Source: Pycnococcus provasolii
Lineage: Eukaryota > Chlorophyta > Pseudoscourfieldiophyceae > Pseudoscourfieldiales
Length of the DNA stretch: 64,000 nt
Direction of reading: 5' to 3'
Assembly: GCA_049487715.1 (NCBI GenBank)
Contig: CP150564.1
Location: 124,001 to 188,000 of the forward strand
The notes under the pieces are model-generated. The model did no database searches and was not told the DNA's origin. It saw nothing but the letters and a program-made list of their open reading frames with translations. The first letter of the stretch is position 1, and each line of letters opens with the position of its first letter. The position numbers and the translations under genes were made by a program. Positions 1-8,882 of the stretch are shown here, piece after piece.

Positions 1-2
1 GA

Positions 3-1451
3 CAGCTCGTGGGAAACAAGGCTAAAGTCAGCGGCGGTGACGACGTGCCGCTTGCTGTGGCGTGCACTGGAGTCTCGGAGGAGGCACTCAAAAAGTGGTG
101 GCTCGGCGACGGAAGAGCGACGAAGGGTGCGTGCCACGCGACAGTCGTCGACCGCGCTTTCGACATCCTGCTGAACGGAGGCGTGGAGCCGCGAGGAGAT
201 GCCGAAGGTGCCACGACGACGCTAGGCAGATTCTACTCGTCCAAGCCGAACGCTGCAACGGGCGCGACCCTGACCCCTGACCACTTCCGACGGATGCTGC
301 ACACCTTCGCGAACCACCACCCAGGACTCGAGTTCCTGCAGCCAAGCCGAGACTTCCAGCAGAGGTATATCGACACGGTGGCCATCCGCATGTTCTACCA
401 CAACAATCAACGCGGGAATATGCGCATGACGCGCGCTGAATTTTCAAAAAGCGATATCGTCGACGTGCTCGTGCACGCCTGTGACACCGAGCCGGACGTG
501 AACCGCATCCTCAGGTACCTCAGCTACGAGCACTTCTACGTCGTGTACTGCAAGTTCTGGGAACTCGACGGCGATCGCGACTTTGTGCTGAGCTTCGATG
601 ACGTGCTGCGGTACAACGGACACGCGCTCACGAGCAGGTGCATTGAACGCATCGTCGCGGGATGCGGGCGCCCGAATGCACCGCACGTCGCGATGAGGCG
701 AAAGCTGCGCCACGAAAGCACCCCCAAGGCGAGCAGGGAGGCGATGCTCGCCGAGCTGTCGGCGGCGGATCGGTCCATCGTCAAGGGAGATCTGATGACG
801 TACGAGGACTTCACGTACTTCCTGCTAAGCGAGGAGGACAAGACGAGCGACGTCGCCCTGCAGTACTGGCACAGGGTGCTGGACGTGGACGACGACGGCG
901 TTCTCTCCGCGAGAGACATGTGGCACTTCTACGAGGAGCAGCTGAGCCGCATGGAGTGCCTGAGCCAGGAGCCCGTAGGATTCGAGGACATTCTGTGCCA
1001 GATCTTGGACATGGTTCCTGGCCGATATCCATTCGCCTTCAGCGAGAGAGGAAGTGGCATGCAGAACAGACCGACGCCAGACGCGGATGATGGCGACGAC
1101 GCCGCCGCGGACCCCACCGCCGGTGCGCCTAAGGTCATATGGGATGCGAAGGAGGAGCTGCCCGTGGGGGAGAGCCTCGGTGGCGGTCCCATTGGAGGCG
1201 TGCTCCTCACGCTGCGCATGCTGAAAAGCCACCGCCGGCTCGCCTCTCACGTGCTGGACGCGCTCATCAACTGGGGGAAATTTACCCTTTATGAGTGCCG
1301 TGATCCGCAGCTCGTGAGACTCGAGCGCGAATGCTCGATGGGTGGGTTCACCGACTGGGACCGCTTCGCAAGGTTCGAGTACAGTCGACTGAGCGCGGAG
1401 GAGGAGGAGGAGGAGGCGGCAGCCGCCGCCGCCGCGGCGGCATCTGGCTGA
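3..1451 (+). CDS. Protein phosphatase 2A regulatory subunit B'' (PPP2R3 type), 5' partial
   Basis: Regulatory subunit of the trimeric serine/threonine phosphatase PP2A; B'' subunits direct substrate choice and bind calcium through EF-hands. The frame is open to the left edge of the window, so the true start lies outside. Counting from position 9, residues 118-200 carry the family block with YEHFYVVYCKFWELD, followed by a first EF-hand-like loop near residue 187. A second EF-hand (DVDDDGVLSARD) lies at about 292-303, followed by the typical FYEEQLSRMEC and FEDILCQILDMV segments. The C-terminus has the conserved WDRFA-type motif (DWDRFARFEY) and then poly-Glu and poly-Ala runs. A low-complexity stretch at about 350-385 replaces part of the usual linker. 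TON2/FASS is the other B''-like class, but WELD and DWDRFA fit PPP2R3A/B better. Seen: motifs and EF-hands. Inferred: PP2A association. Confidence 0.85.
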   Translation, partial: QLVGNKAKVSGGDDVPLAVACTGVSEEALKKWWLGDGRATKGACHATVVDRAFDILLNGGVEPRGDAEGATTTLGRFYSSKPNAATGATLTPDHFRRMLHTFANHHPGLEFLQPSRDFQQRYIDTVAIRMFYHNNQRGNMRMTRAEFSKSDIVDVLVHACDTEPDVNRILRYLSYEHFYVVYCKFWELDGDRDFVLSFDDVLRYNGHALTSRCIERIVAGCGRPNAPHVAMRRKLRHESTPKASREAMLAELSAADRSIVKGDLMTYEDFTYFLLSEEDKTSDVALQYWHRVLDVDDDGVLSARDMWHFYEEQLSRMECLSQEPVGFEDILCQILDMVPGRYPFAFSERGSGMQNRPTPDADDGDDAAADPTAGAPKVIWDAKEELPVGESLGGGPIGGVLLTLRMLKSHRRLASHVLDALINWGKFTLYECRDPQLVRLERECSMGGFTDWDRFARFEYSRLSAEEEEEEAAAAAAAAASG

Positions 1452-1488
1452 TCGTGTCGTGTAACTACACTCGTAGATAGAAAAAACA

Positions 1489-1648
1489 ATTCTGAGATAA
1501 CTCATTCAGTAATGAAGTGTGCTTTACTCTGTCCAGCGGTTGTCCATTCACACCATTCACTTTCACCATTCAGCCCATTCACCGGTGCCATTCACTGGGC
1601 GTTTTTGTACATTGCGGAGGTGATTTTGAAGGTTGTATCACTCTATCA
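1489..1648 (+). repeat. Dispersed 3'-flank repeat, copy 1
   Basis: First and most complete copy of a ~150-bp repeat that recurs at 3763 and 35657 on the same strand and at 16874-16721 inverted. It opens with CTGAGAT, runs through CATTCAGTAATGAAGT, a CTTTACT/GTCCAGCGG core and five to six CCATTCA heptamers, and ends in GGTTGTATCACTCTATCA. It starts 38 bp after the stop of the PP2A B'' gene in sense orientation. A ~25-bp direct repeat (TGTCGTGTAACTACACTCGTA plus an A-rich tail) flanks it at 1455-1487 and 1649-1682 and resembles a target-site duplication. Confidence 0.85.
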
Positions 1649-1688
1649 TGTCGTGTAACTACACTCGTATAGAAAAAAAAAAGATTAC

Positions 1689-2795
1689 TCACTCGCGTTT
1701 ACCGCTCACGGACCGCTTCGTGTCTGGGATGTACACGTACTCGAACTCACCGCGCTCTTCCCTCGCGAGCAAGTCGAGCGCAACCTCGCACGACTCTCGC
1801 ACGATCAGCGCGTCGACTGCGTCAGCCGTCGTCTCCGCTGACGAGCGGAATCGCTCGAGCGCCGAGCGTGCAACGTCGCGGCATGTCGAGTTGGATGCAG
1901 CGACGGCACCAAGAGCTTCCGCCGCCTCGTGGCGCACCATGACGTGCTCGTCGTCGTCCGAGAGGCACGCGACGAGCGTGTCCGTCGCCTCCGCATTTTC
2001 CATTTGCCCAAGTACGTATGCCACCTCGTGTCGAAGCAGAGCGCTGGGATTGCGCACATCGCCGACGAGACTTCGGCAGAGCACGCGTGCGCAGTCGTCG
2101 CTTCCTCGATCGCGCAGTGCGAAGATGGCGCCGTACCGTCTCTCGAGGTCGTTCGCGACATCCTCTGCGTTCGCGTCGGCAGAAATGCCCCCGTCATCGT
2201 CGCCACCAAGCAGAGTTTGCTCCAGTGTTTCCGTGCTCGTGCTCGGGTCGAGCGGGTCCGCGGGGTCCACGCTCAGGTACGGCGACGGCGCGGCGGCGTT
2301 TGCAGACTCCGTGAGCGCCTCAGCCTTTCGTTTGTTCATTCGGCGTATGGCAAGCGCAGCCGTTTCTCTCAGCTCCCTCGGCGCTTCGGGAGACTTGACG
2401 AGCGCCTGTAGTGTCTGCGTCGTTTCTTCGGACGTGTCCGCGATCGCACCGAGTGCCTCCGCCGCCTCGTGTCGCACCATGGCGTGTTCGTTCGGGTTGG
2501 TGGCAACCTCACGAAGCATGGCGGATGCCTTTTCTGATCTCATTTGCCCAAGTGCGTATGCCACCTCGTGCCTTAAAAGCTGCGATCTCGGCTCGGAGTC
2601 GAGCGTTTGCGCGAGCACGGGGAAGGCGATGTCTGTCGCCATGTTGCGCAAGCTGAAGAGGCACCTGTGTCTGAGCGCGATGGGCGTTGCTTCTGTTGCG
2701 TCGTGCAGTTTCTGCGTGATGTCTGCGACAGACGATGAAGGCAGAGTGAGCTGCACTACTGCTGCTGTCCCCTCAACATCAACGGCGGCGGACAT
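1689..2795 (-). CDS. DOHH: Deoxyhypusine hydroxylase
   Basis: Di-iron HEAT-repeat enzyme that hydroxylates deoxyhypusine on eIF5A, the last step of hypusine synthesis in the cytosol. The 368-residue product begins at a clear ATG and shows the four diagnostic His-Glu pairs in two symmetrical halves: LLRHEVAYALGQM (H76/E77), MVRHEAAEALGAI (H109/E110), LLRHEVAYVLGQM (H256/E257) and MVRHEAAEALGAV (H289/E290). These pairs ligate the iron centre in the family. A 55-residue low-complexity linker around 155-215 separates the halves and makes the protein somewhat longer than animal DOHH. The gene is convergent with the PP2A subunit and divergent from the YGGT gene. All metal ligands are intact, so I expect an active enzyme. 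Confidence 0.95.
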   Translation of the reverse strand: MSAAVDVEGTAAVVQLTLPSSSVADITQKLHDATEATPIALRHRCLFSLRNMATDIAFPVLAQTLDSEPRSQLLRHEVAYALGQMRSEKASAMLREVATNPNEHAMVRHEAAEALGAIADTSEETTQTLQALVKSPEAPRELRETAALAIRRMNKRKAEALTESANAAAPSPYLSVDPADPLDPSTSTETLEQTLLGGDDDGGISADANAEDVANDLERRYGAIFALRDRGSDDCARVLCRSLVGDVRNPSALLRHEVAYVLGQMENAEATDTLVACLSDDDEHVMVRHEAAEALGAVAASNSTCRDVARSALERFRSSAETTADAVDALIVRESCEVALDLLAREERGEFEYVYIPDTKRSVSGKRE

Positions 2796-3167
2796 TACAG
2801 CAAACTGGAAAGCTGCGAAAGTAAAAAAGTGAAAACCAACCCAATCCCGGCGGCGCGAACCAAGCCCCGGGGGGGCGGGGGCGACGTGTCAACAAAAACC
2901 AACCAAACCCCGAATCCCCTTGAAGAAGTAACCCCGAATACCAGCGACAAGGACGGATCCCCGGGACAATTTTTTTGGCCTGAAATCTCCTCGGTCTCCC
3001 CTCCCATCACCGCTCCGATAATCTCGCCCCGGCCCCGGGTGAGCAAATCTACGCCCCCCCCCCCCCCGTTCCTGATTCCCGTTCGTGATTTGTTACCCTA
3101 ACCTTACTCTCCAACCCGTTTTTATCTCGTTTTTGGGAAAGATCTCTCAGCTTATTTGTCCTGATAA
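2796..3167. promoter_or_regulatory. Divergent intergenic region, DOHH / YGGT
   Basis: 372 bp between two divergent starts, so it must hold both promoters. It has a C-homopolymer near 3052-3066 and a short CCCTAACC run near 3095, about 70 bp before the YGGT start. I see no clear TATA box and no credible reading frame. Confidence 0.5.
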
Positions 3168-3752
3168 ATGTCTGGCTTGATGTCTCTTCCAGTCTTGAGA
3201 TCTACACCACATGTTGGTAGAAACATCATCAAGAGCAAACAATGTGCTGTGGGAACCAGGCTCTGCCCGACGACGACGACAAGTAAGACAAGTAAGACAA
3301 GTAACGCGTCGCGATCTCGAGCGCATCGAGGGCGAACCGCACACGCGACCATGCCGTCGTCGTACGCGGGCTCTCTGTCGACGGACGGACAGCAACAACA
3401 AACGCAGCAACAACAACGAGAAGGAGCGACGGATGACGCGACGACCTACACGCAAAACACAAAGCACGCGTGGGCAGCACCGCGTATGCTCGCCATGTCG
3501 GGTGTGATGGCCATGTGCCTTGAGCTCTTCTACATCGTGCTCATCCTGCGCGTGCTGCTCTCGTGGTTCCCGAACGTGCCGCCGATCCTGTACCCCGTGC
3601 AAGACTTCGTGCGTGCCGTCACAGACCCGGTGCTCAGGCCGATTCAGCAGGTGGTTCCGCCGCTCCGTCTCGGCAACGTGGCGATGGACATGAGCGTCAT
3701 CCTCCTCATCCTCCTCATTAACTGGCTGCGTTCGTCGGCGCTTCCTTTCTAA
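3168..3752 (+). CDS. YGGT/YlmG family membrane protein, plastid-targeted
   Basis: Small two-helix membrane protein of the YGGT family. Plastid members (YlmG, CCB3) act in thylakoid membrane organisation or in cytochrome b6 haem attachment. The first ~105 residues are Ser/Thr/Arg/Gln-rich, consistent with a transit peptide. The conserved part follows: helix 1 around 112-133 (CLELFYIVLILRVLLSWF), then PVQDFVRAVTDPVLRPIQQ, with the family's V-T-(D/E)-P-[VIL]-L-x-P-[IV] block, then a second helix around 172-192. Length 194 fits a transit peptide plus the ~90-residue domain. The sequence cannot decide between CCB3 and YlmG1. A repeat copy starts 10 bp after the stop. Confidence 0.88.
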   Translation: MSGLMSLPVLRSTPHVGRNIIKSKQCAVGTRLCPTTTTSKTSKTSNASRSRAHRGRTAHATMPSSYAGSLSTDGQQQQTQQQQREGATDDATTYTQNTKHAWAAPRMLAMSGVMAMCLELFYIVLILRVLLSWFPNVPPILYPVQDFVRAVTDPVLRPIQQVVPPLRLGNVAMDMSVILLILLINWLRSSALPF

Positions 3753-3762
3753 GGTTTAAGTG

Positions 3763-3900
3763 CTGAGATTTCTCATTCAGTAATGAAGTTGCACCACTTC
3801 AGTTTGTCCAACGGTCGTCCATTCACACCGTTCACTTTCACCATATAGCCCATTCACAGCGCGTTGTACCTGCTGAGTGAATGGTAACGGAGGTCGAACA
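3763..3900 (+). repeat. Dispersed 3'-flank repeat, copy 2
   Basis: Second copy of the repeat at 1489, sense to the YGGT gene and 10 bp past its stop. CTGAGAT, CTCATTCAGTAATGAAG, GTCCAACGGTCGTCCATTCAC and the CCATTCA series are all present. The distal third has diverged. Confidence 0.8.
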
Positions 3901-4759
3901 CCTGGGTAGAACCCCGAAAAACCTCGAACCCCAAACCCCAAACCAAAACCCCAGCGGGACCTCTGATACCACGCCTCATGCCCTCTCTTGGTAGAAGTCC
4001 ACCGGTAGACGACGTTTCACCAAGGGGATCTGTCAGTAGTACAGTACTACACGAGCTTGGCCGGGTGTCAACAGGCAAGGTTATAGTTGGTAAGGGGGGA
4101 GACGACCTGTCGCGACCTACGATAGAGTAAAGGAAGTTGAGTGGTCTTAACTCTTAAGTAAGCTATCGTTCCCAAGGCACAAGGAGAGGGACAAGAAGGT
4201 GGGATCCCACAAGAGAAGGTTAGACAAGAGAAAAAAAATGGGTGTTGGTGAAATACAAAGGAGACCTGTGAGTCCTGCACCACCACCTGTCACCTGTCTC
4301 CTTCGACCAGATCAATGCCAGACCTTTAAAGGTTTGCCAAGGGACCACCGACCCTTCACGTGAAGCTCTTCGGGAAGCCGGGAAGCTCTTCGTGAAGCCG
4401 TAAAGCCGTGAAGGGTCCCACACGAACATGCCTTCTGTACAGTAGTTCTATTGGGCAGGTGAAACGCAGGGGCGGAAAGCTGTTAAGGTTAGCTGTCGTA
4501 GCGTAGGGTCAGGTTCCACATCACATCAATCCCCTCCTGTTCTCCAAGGCCTCCAGGCAAGGCAAGGCCAGCCTCTGCTGAAGAAGAGGAGAGGAATTCC
4601 GGAGGGGGGAGGAAAATCCGGTGTAAAGTTTCGTTCTCCCCCCCCCCCGGGTCCCCGGCCGGGACTTCCCCCTTAAGGGGACTTGTGTTTTCCAGGGTTA
4701 TTTATGGGCCCCATCAAACCCGCCATCACTCCCCCATCACTCCCCATCAGTAGTGTGTG
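3901..4759. other. Intergenic region upstream of the SHIPPO gene
   Basis: About 860 bp with no credible gene. It contains a hairpin (4350-4417), a C-run near 4635-4648 and, just before the ATG, tandem CATCACTCC units (4723-4749) that also occur before the ODA10-like gene. Confidence 0.5.
4350..4417. repeat. Hairpin with 11-bp perfect stem and internal repeats
   Basis: GACCCTTCACG at 4350-4360 pairs perfectly with CGTGAAGGGTC at 4407-4417. The 46-nt loop holds two copies of a GGGAAGC/GAAGCTCTTCG motif that can form smaller stems. It is noncoding; function unknown. Confidence 0.6.
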
Positions 4760-6703
4760 ATGGCATCCATGCGTGTCTCCATGGCCTCCTCCACAGCTGT
4801 GGTAGCAGCAGACTTACCTGGAGCGGGAAATGTCGCGGCCATTCAGAACGCCGCCACGCTCGACGAAGAGGGTAAGGCGATGTTCGGCGTGCCCGGGCCA
4901 GGCGCGTACGAAACCTCCACGGGACTCGGACGCAAAACGCACCAAACCTTGAGCAAGGCGCCTGAAATGCCATTCGGAACGTCGCGCACCAACAAAACCA
5001 AGCACATTGGACCGGGATTCGAGCAGGGAGACTTTGGCAAGTTCTCGCCGGGACCCGTGTACAGGCCGGCACACCAGAGGACCGAAAGGAGGGACCCCAC
5101 CGTCGCGTTCGGGCTCGCGGACAGGTCGACGGAGGCGCTCAGGTACATCAGCCCCGCACACAGCCAGGAGTTTCTTGGGGCGGACACGCCAGGGCCTGGT
5201 GCGCACCGAAGGCGTGAGGGTAAGGGACGGGCAAAGACCATGGGAGACGCGCCCACGTTCGTTTTCGGCACAGAGCCGCAGCGAGAGCCGCCGTTCCCGC
5301 GCGAGCTGCTGCTGCACCCCGACGCCAGGTACAACCTGCCGGAAACGCTCGCCAACAAGGACGCGTCGCCGTACAGGCACGCGGCGGCGTACACGTTCTC
5401 GCCCCACGGAAAGATGTCGCAGGGACTCAACAGAAGCCGCGACGAGGCAGGGAAAGTTTGGATCTCCGAGCAGCACAACAAGGCAACTGCGGGCGTCGAT
5501 ACGCCGGGACCGGGCGCCTATGAGAAGCGCTCGACGCTGTCGTCGCAGAAAGCGAGCTTCACCGATACGTCGGACCACAAGCTGAGTCGCTACGGGAACC
5601 CGCAGACCTTCTCCAAGAAGTCTCTCGACGGCAAGCAGCCGTACCAGGGTGGCTCGTTTGCCGAGGCCGATCAGACGGTGCCAGGGCACGAGTATGACAC
5701 CGAGAACAACAATACGGTGCGCTACACGCGCTCGCCGGACTTCAGCTTTGGCACCGCAACGCGATTCTACCGCCCGGAGCTCGGCGGCGCGGACGCGGGA
5801 CCGTACCTGAGCAAGCTGCATTCGAAGCAGTCGATCGGAAGCCAGGGACCTGGGCCAAAGTACACGCTAAATGGCAGCATCGACGAGGCGGCGAAGAGAG
5901 GCTTGAAGTTTGGAAAAAGCCAGCGCGCGGACCCTACGCCGCTCGAAGCCGCTCTCGTTCCTGGACCTGGGGCGTACGCGCCAAAGCCGCACATTCAGTA
6001 CAAGGCGGAGAGCTGCTACTCCATCGCGAGCAACCGTCGATCGAACATGGAGCGCAAATTCAGCGCCGAGGAGCCTGGACCTGGCACCTACAACGAGCAC
6101 CGCAACATATCGCGTATCAAACACGTCGGTTCGCCAGGGCGCGGCACATTCGGACGCGACGGCAATCGATCGTCTTTCATGGCCAGCCCGGCGGTGCCTG
6201 GTCCTGGCCAGTACGAACACGAGCTCGTGGTCCACACGAGCTCGCCGCGGCGTAAGCTGCGCACCGCGGGCGACGCCTCGCTAAGCAGCACGCGCGACAT
6301 GTCGAATCACATGCACCACATGGCACCGGCGGCATTCTCGTTCGGCGGAAAGCCGAAGACTCCGCGCAAGATTCACATTTCTGCGCAGCACAGCGCCATC
6401 GACATGGCCGGCATTGACTCGCCTGGTCCGGGCAATTACAGCCACGCGACGAGCCACCCGGCCTCGGACATGAACAGTACCCACAGACGATCAAATCGCA
6501 CCGTGTTTACTCGTGAGAAGCGCGGGAACGACAGCGTGTTCATATCAAAGATGCACTCCAACGCAAGTGCGCCGGCGGACACGCCCGGGCCAGGCAGTTA
6601 CAAACTGCAAGGCCTCGCTGGAAACAGCAATAAGTACAAGAATTCTGGCAAGTTTTCCTTCGGAACATCTGTTCGTCCAAGCTTGGCCACGGTACGCTTC
6701 TAA
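4760..6703 (+). CDS. SHIPPO/STPGR (sperm-tail PG-rich) repeat protein
   Basis: Predicted ciliary protein of 647 residues with at least nine PGPG-type repeats: VPGPGAYET, DTPGPGAHR, DTPGPGAYEK, QGPGPKYTL, VPGPGAYAP, EPGPGTYNE, VPGPGQYEH, DSPGPGNYS and DTPGPGSYK. Many are followed at regular distance by a FSFGTxxR or similar block. This layout is the STPGR/SHIPPO family (ODF3-like proteins), which lie along microtubules of cilia and flagella. There is no membrane segment or signal peptide. The start is the first ATG after a tandem CATCACTCC block. Seen: repeats. Known for the family: axonemal or outer-dense-fibre location. Inferred: ciliary role in this alga. Confidence 0.88.
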   Translation: MASMRVSMASSTAVVAADLPGAGNVAAIQNAATLDEEGKAMFGVPGPGAYETSTGLGRKTHQTLSKAPEMPFGTSRTNKTKHIGPGFEQGDFGKFSPGPVYRPAHQRTERRDPTVAFGLADRSTEALRYISPAHSQEFLGADTPGPGAHRRREGKGRAKTMGDAPTFVFGTEPQREPPFPRELLLHPDARYNLPETLANKDASPYRHAAAYTFSPHGKMSQGLNRSRDEAGKVWISEQHNKATAGVDTPGPGAYEKRSTLSSQKASFTDTSDHKLSRYGNPQTFSKKSLDGKQPYQGGSFAEADQTVPGHEYDTENNNTVRYTRSPDFSFGTATRFYRPELGGADAGPYLSKLHSKQSIGSQGPGPKYTLNGSIDEAAKRGLKFGKSQRADPTPLEAALVPGPGAYAPKPHIQYKAESCYSIASNRRSNMERKFSAEEPGPGTYNEHRNISRIKHVGSPGRGTFGRDGNRSSFMASPAVPGPGQYEHELVVHTSSPRRKLRTAGDASLSSTRDMSNHMHHMAPAAFSFGGKPKTPRKIHISAQHSAIDMAGIDSPGPGNYSHATSHPASDMNSTHRRSNRTVFTREKRGNDSVFISKMHSNASAPADTPGPGSYKLQGLAGNSNKYKNSGKFSFGTSVRPSLATVRF

Positions 6704-6853
6704 GGCTGCACAGAAGGAGCAAAATAGATGCGACGGATCCACTTCTGGTGAGAGGATTCCAGTGATTCATAACTTCACCCAAAAAGGTTACCAAGGTGAT
6801 GTGAATTGGAAGATGAGTTACAAAAACATACCCGTAATCTCATTTCAAACGTC

Positions 6854-8770
6854 TCACATAACCGCGCACCCCCCGCATCCTCCTGCTGCACCGAAAAAGG
6901 AGTTCCCTCCTTGCTGCTGCTGCTTTCTGCTCGCAGCAGCAGTAGTAGTAGCGCCACGACTACCTTCATGGTGATCACCGCCTTCCTGCTTTTTCTTCCT
7001 ATTCTCCTGCTCCAATTTCATCTGCCGAATCGTTGCATGATCAGAGTGCACCCGGTCAGTCATGTTTACGTCCAAAACTATCGCGGTGATGTCGTCGGCG
7101 TGAAGGTGGTGAAAGTGTCTCCCAGCACGTGCGGCTATGACGAGGTCATTCGCGGCACGCTGCGATGCAAATGCCAGAGAGGCAACAGCGTGCACCCCCT
7201 CTTGATTAAACACATCCCACACGCCGTCGCTGGCAACGATGATCCTTGCAGCGTCATACTTGTTGATGCGAGCGTCAACAATGTCTGGCGTGGAAATGCA
7301 GCTCCGTGGACCATCGCGATCGCCGATAGAACGGCTCATGGCAACGCCAAGAGCCACGGCATCGCTCATGGTGCCGCTCGCACCCGGAATGATCTTGATG
7401 ACACGCAGCGGACCGACAGCATGCCCCGTTTGGTTGACGAGGTGTCCTACATAGCTGCGCTGCGAGACGAGCTTGGGCGTAGACGAAGCCGAGCTCGAAG
7501 AATTCGAAAACATAGAATTCATAGATGAGTTCGACCCAAAAGAGGCTTCGAGCCCGTCAGGAGAAGATCTTCCGTCCCGAGTTCCGTGGTAGTATTGGAC
7601 GGCGCCTGCTGCGTCGGACCAAGGAGAGAGAAAACGCTTCCACTCGCGCTTTGTACGCTGATCGCTGCCTAGCTCACGAGCCATCGTTTTGCAGCGCTTT
7701 CGAACCATCCTCGATTGCGAGTCGAACGGGTTTTCGGGCACAAGCTCGAATTTTTTGAACATGGTTGACAAGCTGTCTTGTTTCGAATTGTTGTTGATGC
7801 GCTCCATCTCCTCCACGCTGTCGGGTTTGTGGTCCTCAGACAAGGCATACACGCCCTCAGGATGGCGAAACGAAACAAGAAGAGAGCTAGAGGGTGACGA
7901 CGACGACGACGATAATCCAGGCCTGGATACATTCGTCGTGTCATTGTTGTTATCGTCGTCGGGCATAAGCGCGCTGTCGCTCCTCGACGACCGCACAATC
8001 TCGATGGTCGCGCGAGAATCTCCAACCCATGCCACCTTCATGAGCGTATCTCCATCATCATCTGGGCGAAGGAGGACAAGAACGGCAGTCGATCCATCAG
8101 ACCACTTCGATTTTGCCTTTCTGTCTGCGTGCTGCATGGCGCGTACAATTGCGAGGTCAAGCAGCGGATCCCAACATCCGCTGGACTGCCCCTGCTGTTG
8201 TTGCTCCTTCTGCTCTTCTGTCAGCTCATCCAGCACGCATTCACTTACTTCCTCTTCCTCAGCCTCGTCAATTGACGGAGTTTGCTTCAATTTGCAAAGT
8301 TCTTCCGCAATCATGCGCACAAGTTCATTCGCGCACATTTTCGAGGTATTACGACCACCATGCCCGTCGAAGACGCCAAACGCTGCTGTGACTCCTAGTG
8401 TCCTCAGATCGTCGTCGTCACAAGAAGCATGATACACATTTTCGTCGTGTGATGAGCTCCTCCTCATCGTCCACACGCCGAAGGTATCCTCATCCTTCGC
8501 GCTCGGAACCTGCGACACCGCGTAGTTTATGCCGAGCCATGTCGGGAGTGCCTCGTGTCGGACGGTGCCTTTCGCCTTCAAAACGCGGTTCCACATCTTC
8601 GAGCGTTTCGTCGACGAGCGCGTGAAGGTGGGCGCTCGGTTGAAATACGAAATGCCAGCCTCCTGGGAGGAGGAGGAGGAGTCACCTACGGAGGAGGAGG
8701 ACTGCTGCTGCTGCTGCTGCTGCTGACTCACTCCAGAGGTCGCCAAGGGAGCCGCCGCTGAAGCCGCCAT
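6854..8770 (-). CDS. PP2C-type protein phosphatase with C-terminal CaaX box
   Basis: Mg/Mn-dependent serine/threonine phosphatase (PPM family), 638 residues. Catalytic motifs in order: KDEDTFGV, FGVFDGHGG (metal-binding Asp), DGSTAVLVLL, VAWVGDSRA, LSEDHKPD, VAMSRSIGD, IVASDGVWDVF and DDITAIVLDV, so the metal-binding Asp residues are present. The domain is interrupted by Ser-rich insertions between the GDSRA and LSEDHKP motifs and before the SRSIGD motif. The N-terminus has a poly-Gln run (CTG repeats near 8700-8730). The last residues are GGCGGCAVM: a Cys-Ala-Val-Met CaaX box plus upstream cysteine, which predicts farnesylation and possible palmitoylation. I chose the ATG at 8770 because no earlier in-frame ATG exists. 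Confidence 0.92.
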   Translation of the reverse strand: MAASAAAPLATSGVSQQQQQQQQSSSSVGDSSSSSQEAGISYFNRAPTFTRSSTKRSKMWNRVLKAKGTVRHEALPTWLGINYAVSQVPSAKDEDTFGVWTMRRSSSHDENVYHASCDDDDLRTLGVTAAFGVFDGHGGRNTSKMCANELVRMIAEELCKLKQTPSIDEAEEEEVSECVLDELTEEQKEQQQQGQSSGCWDPLLDLAIVRAMQHADRKAKSKWSDGSTAVLVLLRPDDDGDTLMKVAWVGDSRATIEIVRSSRSDSALMPDDDNNNDTTNVSRPGLSSSSSSPSSSLLVSFRHPEGVYALSEDHKPDSVEEMERINNNSKQDSLSTMFKKFELVPENPFDSQSRMVRKRCKTMARELGSDQRTKREWKRFLSPWSDAAGAVQYYHGTRDGRSSPDGLEASFGSNSSMNSMFSNSSSSASSTPKLVSQRSYVGHLVNQTGHAVGPLRVIKIIPGASGTMSDAVALGVAMSRSIGDRDGPRSCISTPDIVDARINKYDAARIIVASDGVWDVFNQEGVHAVASLAFASQRAANDLVIAARAGRHFHHLHADDITAIVLDVNMTDRVHSDHATIRQMKLEQENRKKKQEGGDHHEGSRGATTTAAASRKQQQQGGNSFFGAAGGCGGCAVM

Positions 8771-8882
8771 GGAGTTCAATTCAATTCAATTCACCACGTA
8801 TCTATTATGACGACTCCACCTCCGGGGAAGGATTCGAGTGTTATTTTTTGTTATAAAATCAGGTTAAGGGATGTCGTACAAA

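Noticed and set aside
1633-2832. Long plus-strand open frame (399 codons) over the DOHH gene
   Set aside because: It is antisense to a clear DOHH gene and is Ser/Ala/Arg-rich without any family motif; it is a product of codon bias.
2829-3101. 90-codon plus-strand frame upstream of YGGT
   Set aside because: Pro/Thr-rich, no motif, ends in a C-homopolymer; taken as promoter sequence.
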